Shown: one piece after another, positions 59,074-64,000 of the stretch
Position numbering within the stretch: position 1 is the first letter of the stretch
How the letters are laid out: each line of letters opens with the position of its first letter
Source of the DNA: Alishewanella jeotgali KCTC 22429
GTDB lineage: Bacteria > Pseudomonadota > Gammaproteobacteria > Enterobacterales > Alteromonadaceae
NCBI RefSeq assembly: GCF_000245735.1
Contig: NZ_AHTH01000009.1
Location: 62,001 to 126,000, forward strand
Length of the DNA stretch: 64,000 bases
Direction of reading: 5' to 3'
Translations under genes and position numbers: made by a program
Notes under the pieces: model-generated
Seen by the model: the letters and a program-made list of their open reading frames with translations, nothing else
Told to the model about the DNA's origin: nothing
The model's database searches: none

Positions 59074-61776
59074 TTAGAACTGATAACGAATCTTCACATA
59101 CAGCTGACGACCGAGTAGGTCATAGGTCATGGTATCTGTGTTAGCGTCTGTCCAGCTTTGCACAAACGGTGCTTTCTTATCGAACAAGTTGTTCACACCG
59201 CCGCTCAACGTCCAGTTATCATTGAAGAACCAGCTGCCTTGAATATCGTGGTAGAACACATTGCTCACACGGTAGCCTAGATCATCTTCACTGGCGTTGA
59301 TATCGCGCGCAGATCCAATCATGCGAACACTGTAGTGTGCTTGCCATTGATCACCGGAAAGGGTCGCTGAAGCATCTGAGCGCAAACGAGCATAGCTCCC
59401 ACTGCCTCCGGTAATGCGGCTGGCATAACGAATTGCCGCGGCACCTTGGAATGGTTCCACCGTGTAGTCGTCGAGGTACGTCATATTAAAATTGAAACGT
59501 GCATCTAACCCCATGAGCTCGGTGCGGTAATAGACCGCCGCATCGACCCCAGATATGGTCTCGGTCGCCACGTTATCTGCTTGTGCCGATAAGAAGTTTA
59601 CCGCCCCGGTCAGTGGATCCCGGGTAAAGGTATCTGAGCTACAGAACGGGTGGGATAAGTTTTGCGAGTTATAACACGCGGATAACTTGGTTGAACCCGC
59701 CACACCGCGGATCGCGTTTTCAATTTTCAGGTCGAAGTAATCGAGTGTGAATTGTAAGCCATCAACGAAGGGAACATCCCACACTAACCCTGCGGTAAAA
59801 GTCTTTGCGTCTTCTGGCATCAGGGCAGGATTACCGCCTGTCTGAGTCAGCACATTACCGCCAGCTTGTACGTAACCTGCCGGTACACCATCTGCTTGGC
59901 AATTTGCAGCTACCGTTGGGTTGGCTCCTGGCAGATCCCAGCCTGAACATGGATCTGTCGTGGTTAAGTTACCCTCGCCGATACCACCGAATAGCTCGGG
60001 AATATTCGGTACCCGGAAAGCGGTGGAATATGTTGAACGAAGTTTTAAGCCCTCGTGAACGGTCCAATGCAGACCGACTTTGTAGTTACCATCACTACCG
60101 AAGGTATCGTAATCCGAGAAACGGTAAGCCAAATCGAGGGTCACTAAATCGGCATAGCTGCGGTCCGCCAGCAATGGAATCGATGTTTCGACGTAGGCTT
60201 CAGAAACCGTATATTCGCCGCTTAAAGGTTCCTGACGGTTGGTGTTCATGATTCCTGCAACCACCGAGGAATCAGGGTCGCGCCAACCACGCTCTTTACG
60301 ATGTTCGATACCAAAAGCAACTGGGATTACACCCATACGGGTCTCGAATAAATCGCCGGTGATATTTGCAGTGAAGCTGCGTTGCTCGTTACCACCGGTG
60401 TTATTGATACGGAACAAGATATAATCGAGCGCTTCTTGTGAAATATTGCCAAATCCCAACAAGTCAGCACAAGGGACGCCCGCACCACAGGTGGTCGGAT
60501 CAATGGCACGCCCCAAACGCTCAAGATTTACGATATTCGTGCTGGCATCATCGCCCGTGGTACGGCCAAAATTGTAGGCCACTTCCCAGTTCCAATGATC
60601 ACGCCATAGCCCATTTAGACCTGCGACAACGCGGAAGGTGTGGACGTCTTGCTCAAAACCCCGACCACCCGCTTCGTCGAGTCGTCTTTGCACAATACGG
60701 ATCGACTCACCTGTGGGGTTATCGGGGTGATCCGCTGCATAATTGATGTCACGAATCGTGCCTGGCGCGCCAATTTGGTTCGAGCGGCGGTTATTGTAGA
60801 GTACTTCTGTAAAAGCGTAGGTTTCATTACCAATACGGTAATCACCAAAACCTGAAAAACTGAGGGTTTGAACTGGATTCACCGCGTTCAAAAATGGATT
60901 CGAATTGACGTTATGAATTGCCGCGCTATAGGGTTCAAAACCTTTAGGGTCGCCGCCCGGCGTTTGATTAAAGTTAATTTGTTGTCCCGTGTTCGGCCCG
61001 CTCGTATAAACGGCGCGGCCACCGGGAGTCGAGGCACTACCAAAACAGCCTAGCTCACCGGGAGTGACTTCACGTAAGGCACAAGGTGCTCGGTCGGCCA
61101 TGTTAACGGCTTCGGTTGAACGATAGCTCAAGGTAGTTATCAAGCGACCGCGGTCCGATTGGGTACCTAGCATAATGTTAAGAGATGTTTCTTCACCGTC
61201 CGATTCGTCGCTGGTGGCAAAGCGCCCCTCAACCATGACACCTTCGAAGTTTTTACGGGTAATGATGTTTACCACACCGGCCACCGCATCAGCACCATAT
61301 ATAGCCGAGGCACCGTCTTTGAGTACTTCAACGCGCTCGATCATACTGACCGGGATGGTGTTTAAATCGACGGCGGCGTTAGCGCCTGTCCCACCATTGA
61401 CCATGCGACGGCCATTCAAAAGAACCAAGGTACGATTCACACCAAGCCCGCGTAGGTTGACCTGTGCAGTTCCCCAACCACCACCAGTCCAATACGCGCT
61501 TGTTTGGTTTCCACCAAAACCAGCTGACGCCGACATTTGTTGCAGCAGAAGTTCCATCGAGGTGACTCCTGAGAGCTCGATGTCTTCCGCTGTAAAAACT
61601 TGAATAGGAGCTGCGCTGGACGCTTCTGCACGCTGGATCCGTGAGCCAGTCACCGAAATTCGCTCGACGCGTTGTTCTTCAGCTCCTGCCTGCTGAACGT
61701 CTTGTGCGGACACGATGCCAGGTGCAACGCTAACTGCAACCGCCATAGCAACGAGTGATAACTTATGCATTTTCAT
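59074..61776 (-). CDS. TonB-dependent outer-membrane receptor
   Basis: A 900-residue receptor: signal peptide cleaved near VSAQD, TonB-box-like region RISVTGSRIQRAE, plug domain with NLRGLGVNRTLVLLNGRR and KDGASAIYGADAVAGVVNI, then a 22-strand barrel ending in the aromatic LYVKIRYQF. The ligand is unknown; the PepSY/reductase partners make an iron complex likely. GGAGG precedes ATG 61776; a longer frame to 61815 exists. It begins the minus-strand operon. Confidence 0.92.
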   Translation of the reverse strand: MKMHKLSLVAMAVAVSVAPGIVSAQDVQQAGAEEQRVERISVTGSRIQRAEASSAAPIQVFTAEDIELSGVTSMELLLQQMSASAGFGGNQTSAYWTGGGWGTAQVNLRGLGVNRTLVLLNGRRMVNGGTGANAAVDLNTIPVSMIERVEVLKDGASAIYGADAVAGVVNIITRKNFEGVMVEGRFATSDESDGEETSLNIMLGTQSDRGRLITTLSYRSTEAVNMADRAPCALREVTPGELGCFGSASTPGGRAVYTSGPNTGQQINFNQTPGGDPKGFEPYSAAIHNVNSNPFLNAVNPVQTLSFSGFGDYRIGNETYAFTEVLYNNRRSNQIGAPGTIRDINYAADHPDNPTGESIRIVQRRLDEAGGRGFEQDVHTFRVVAGLNGLWRDHWNWEVAYNFGRTTGDDASTNIVNLERLGRAIDPTTCGAGVPCADLLGFGNISQEALDYILFRINNTGGNEQRSFTANITGDLFETRMGVIPVAFGIEHRKERGWRDPDSSVVAGIMNTNRQEPLSGEYTVSEAYVETSIPLLADRSYADLVTLDLAYRFSDYDTFGSDGNYKVGLHWTVHEGLKLRSTYSTAFRVPNIPELFGGIGEGNLTTTDPCSGWDLPGANPTVAANCQADGVPAGYVQAGGNVLTQTGGNPALMPEDAKTFTAGLVWDVPFVDGLQFTLDYFDLKIENAIRGVAGSTKLSACYNSQNLSHPFCSSDTFTRDPLTGAVNFLSAQADNVATETISGVDAAVYYRTELMGLDARFNFNMTYLDDYTVEPFQGAAAIRYASRITGGSGSYARLRSDASATLSGDQWQAHYSVRMIGSARDINASEDDLGYRVSNVFYHDIQGSWFFNDNWTLSGGVNNLFDKKAPFVQSWTDANTDTMTYDLLGRQLYVKIRYQF

Positions 61777-62082
61777 GTTTCCTCCGGCATATGCCTTTGT
61801 TGTTTTTATGTTCAATATATTGATAGCAGCAAATCACTTGTATATGCAACTTATTTCTTTTGATGAGCACTATGCAAATAATTGATATTATTTATTTTTA
61901 TAAATATAAGAGGACCGCAAGAGGATCTATCATGATCTCTTGTATACTTAATAACCAAAACTATATGCCTGAAATTTGTGCCTTTAATCGCTGATGTCGA
62001 ACTCTCCTTTCACTTAGTTGTACTGAATACTTATATTGCTTTTTAGAATTAAAATTTATTTTTGAAATCCAAATAATTTAAT
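61777..62082. promoter_or_regulatory. AT-rich upstream region of the receptor operon
   Basis: About 300 bp, strongly AT-rich, with no gene. It contains an interrupted palindrome AAATAAT-TGAT-ATTATTT at 61876-61893, about 100 bp before the receptor start. This resembles loosely a Fur-type AT-rich operator but does not match the 19-bp consensus well. Confidence 0.35.
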
Positions 62083-62126
62083 AAAACGCGCTCTTCTTGG
62101 CGTTTTTGTCGCCAAGAAAGAGCGCG
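62083..62126 (-). terminator. Intrinsic terminator after the RND pump gene
   Basis: Reading leftwards, a 16-bp near-perfect stem (CGCGCTCTT plus CTTGGCG, one bulge) with a short loop of As is followed by TTTTATT. It starts seven bases after the pump stop codon. Confidence 0.85.
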
Positions 62127-62132
62127 CATGCA

Positions 62133-64000
62133 CTACCGCAGACGCCATTCCTCGCGCCAGCTGTACAACACCGGCACCACAAACATACTCAGCACGACGA
62201 AAGTCAAACCGCCGACCGTTGGAATGGCCATGGGGATCATTAAGTCTGCGCCTCGGCCAGTCGCCGTCAGCACCGGAAATAGCGCTAAAATAGTTGTGGC
62301 ACTGGTCATCATGCAGGGCCGAACACGCTGTAACCCTGCCTCGACCACGCGATTGCGAATGGCTTCCACGCTATCACTTACCCCTTCTTCAAAGCGTTGT
62401 TTAAGGTAAGTAGCCATGACCACGCCGTCATCCACTGCAATTCCAAACAGAGCCAAGAATCCAACCCACACCGCTACGCTTAGGTGCGTTACTTGGAATT
62501 GGAAGATCTCACGCAAGGGCACGCCTTGCGTAACGCCGGGGATGGTGAAATTGGCAAACCAGCTTTGACCATAGAGATAGAGCATGATGAAGCCACCCGC
62601 CCAGGCGACTGCAATACCCGAAAACACCATCAACGCGGTGCTCACCCGCTTAAACTGCATGTACAGCAAAATAAAGATCAAGGTAAGCGACAGTGGAATC
62701 ACAATTTGCAGGGTTTCCATCGCACTTTGCTGCTGTTGATAACTGCCAGCAAAGGTATAACTTACACCTGTGGGTAATCGTAATTCACCAGACGCGCGTG
62801 CTTGCTCCAGGTGGGCTCTTGCCGTCTCGACGGCGTCCACATCACCAAAGCCAGCCGCCGCACCGAAGGTCACATAAGCGGTTAAGAAGGTGTTCTCGGA
62901 ACGTATCATTTGCGGACCACGTGCAAATTCGATGGTGGCCAACTCACTTAATGGAATTTGCGCACCATTCGCCGCAGTCACCAAGATAGAGGCCATCGCA
63001 TCCGGATCATCGCGTAATTCACGCTGATAGCGCACACGCACTGGATAGCGCTCGCGCCCCTCGACGGTGGTGGTTACCTCTACCCCTCCGATCGCCGCCG
63101 CAATAGTGTTTTGCACCGCGCTAACACTCAACCCATAACGTGCGATACGTTCACGGTCGAGCAGCACCTCAAGGTATGGGCTACCCACGACGCGTTCAGC
63201 GCTCACCGAGTTATGATTTACGCCTGCCGCATTGCGCAATGCTTGCTCGATATCCAAGGCAGCCTGTTCTAGGGTTGCCAGATCAGGGCCTTGAACTTTA
63301 ACGCCCATCGCCGCACGCATCCCTGTTTGTAACATAAGCTGACGTGTTTCAATCGGTTGTAAACGAGGTGCTGAAGTAACCCCCGGGACGTCGGCAGCAA
63401 GCACGATTTCATCCCAGATATCACGGGGTGACTGAATATGGTCGCGCCATTGACGGTATGGACGTCCGCGTCGGTCTTCGATCAGCTGGCCTTGCCGATC
63501 GCGCACAAAATCTCCGTTACGATCGACCCGGAAGTTTAGACGTCGACCTTGCGCGTCCGTCTTAAACTCACTTTTATAGGTGATCACGGTTTCGATCATC
63601 GAAACAGGTGCGGGGTCTAATGCAGTGTCTGCTCGCCCTATCTTACCCACCACGGTGTCCACTTCTGGAATAGCGGCGATCGCTTGGTCTTGCAACGACA
63701 GAACATCCAATGCCTCGCCAATAGAGGCGTGTGGCATCGTGGTTGGCATCAGAAGAAATGCCCCTTCATCCAGCGACGGCATGAACTCTCGACCAAGCCC
63801 CGGAACAATAGCCAAGCCTGCGGCAATCACGAGCGCTGGCACGGCAAGGAAGATTGCTTTGAAACGCAAGCACCAACGTAGCATGGGCTCATAGAAGCGA
63901 ATGATCAGCGTGAAAGAACCGACGACGAAGGCGAACATCAGGATCACAAAGAGCAGATTGCGTAAGCCTCCAGCTTGAGGCCCGAGCGGTTCCCAAAGGT
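62133..64000 (-). CDS. CusA/CzcA-type heavy-metal RND efflux pump (5' part missing)
   Basis: The C-terminal ~622 residues of an inner-membrane proton-driven pump of the HME-RND group. The frame stays open to the window edge (LWEPLGPQAGGLRNLLF at the border), so the N-terminal ~400 residues lie outside. It contains the second half: LDEGAFLLMPTTMPHAS after the loop, the porter-domain segment PIETRQLMLQTGMRAAMGVKVQGPD, and six membrane helices with FGIAVDDGVVMATYL. Exports Cu/Ag or Co/Zn/Cd; the metal is not decided by this part. Ends in a strong terminator. Confidence 0.92.
   Translation of the reverse strand, partial: LWEPLGPQAGGLRNLLFVILMFAFVVGSFTLIIRFYEPMLRWCLRFKAIFLAVPALVIAAGLAIVPGLGREFMPSLDEGAFLLMPTTMPHASIGEALDVLSLQDQAIAAIPEVDTVVGKIGRADTALDPAPVSMIETVITYKSEFKTDAQGRRLNFRVDRNGDFVRDRQGQLIEDRRGRPYRQWRDHIQSPRDIWDEIVLAADVPGVTSAPRLQPIETRQLMLQTGMRAAMGVKVQGPDLATLEQAALDIEQALRNAAGVNHNSVSAERVVGSPYLEVLLDRERIARYGLSVSAVQNTIAAAIGGVEVTTTVEGRERYPVRVRYQRELRDDPDAMASILVTAANGAQIPLSELATIEFARGPQMIRSENTFLTAYVTFGAAAGFGDVDAVETARAHLEQARASGELRLPTGVSYTFAGSYQQQQSAMETLQIVIPLSLTLIFILLYMQFKRVSTALMVFSGIAVAWAGGFIMLYLYGQSWFANFTIPGVTQGVPLREIFQFQVTHLSVAVWVGFLALFGIAVDDGVVMATYLKQRFEEGVSDSVEAIRNRVVEAGLQRVRPCMMTSATTILALFPVLTATGRGADLMIPMAIPTVGGLTFVVLSMFVVPVLYSWREEWRLR

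Overview
The window is about 64 kb of chromosome from a gammaproteobacterium. Gene order and protein sequences suggest an Alteromonadales/Chromatiales-type aquatic bacterium (Rheinheimera, Arsukibacterium or Alishewanella would fit); this is inference from synteny, no database was searched. Four conserved gammaproteobacterial blocks are recognisable: phoH(ybeZ)-ybeY-ybeX-lnt; leuS-lptE-holA-nadD-rsfS-rlmH-mrdA-mrdB-rlpA-dacA-ybeD-lipB-lipA; nlpI-pnp-rpsO-truB-rbfA-infB-nusA-rimP-metY-leuU-secG-tpiA-glmM-folP (minus strand); and ftsH-rlmE (minus) diverging from yhbY.

Layout. 1-3.25 kb: ribosome maturation and apolipoprotein acylation, ending in an lnt gene with no normal start codon. 3.3-9.8 kb: a Lon-type protease, a small unknown protein, a three-gene operon for a cysteine-repeat peptide with its DUF692 and DUF2063 partners (HvfABC/bufferin type, metal-binding RiPP), a methylenetetrahydrofolate-reductase-like gene behind a MetJ-box-like octamer, and a small monooxygenase. 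9.9-14.7 kb (minus): NhaD antiporter, tandem universal stress protein, SulP anion transporter and a YbeL zinc-ribbon protein. 14.9-28 kb: the leuS to lipA block for LPS assembly, cell elongation, peptidoglycan trimming and lipoate synthesis, then a PilZ protein. 28-42.8 kb (minus): a lipoprotein with a protease-like HExxH motif, nlpI, and the translation and RNA-processing superoperon. Between metY and rimP lie tandem repeats that each begin with the 3' end of the tRNA.

42.9-44.4 kb: an intact IS50/Tn5-like insertion sequence sits between ftsH and folP, inside the loop of a restored hairpin. 44.4-52.3 kb: ftsH, rlmE, yhbY, an unknown protein, radD, a FIST sensor, tRNA-Gly and a site-2 protease. 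52.3-56.4 kb is accessory DNA: an orphan antitoxin-like remnant, an internally deleted IS5-type transposase interrupted by an intact ISAs1-family element with perfect 10-bp target duplications, a fragment of another transposase, and an IS481-family element disabled by one frameshift. 56.5-64 kb (minus): a TonB-dependent receptor operon with two PepSY membrane proteins, one fused to a ferredoxin reductase (probable iron/siderophore uptake and reduction), followed by a heavy-metal RND pump gene cut by the window edge.

Most of the window is housekeeping. The features most worth a second look are the cysteine-repeat RiPP operon, the metY-derived tandem repeats, the lnt start and the IS50-like insertion. 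I saw no CRISPR array, rRNA or prophage.
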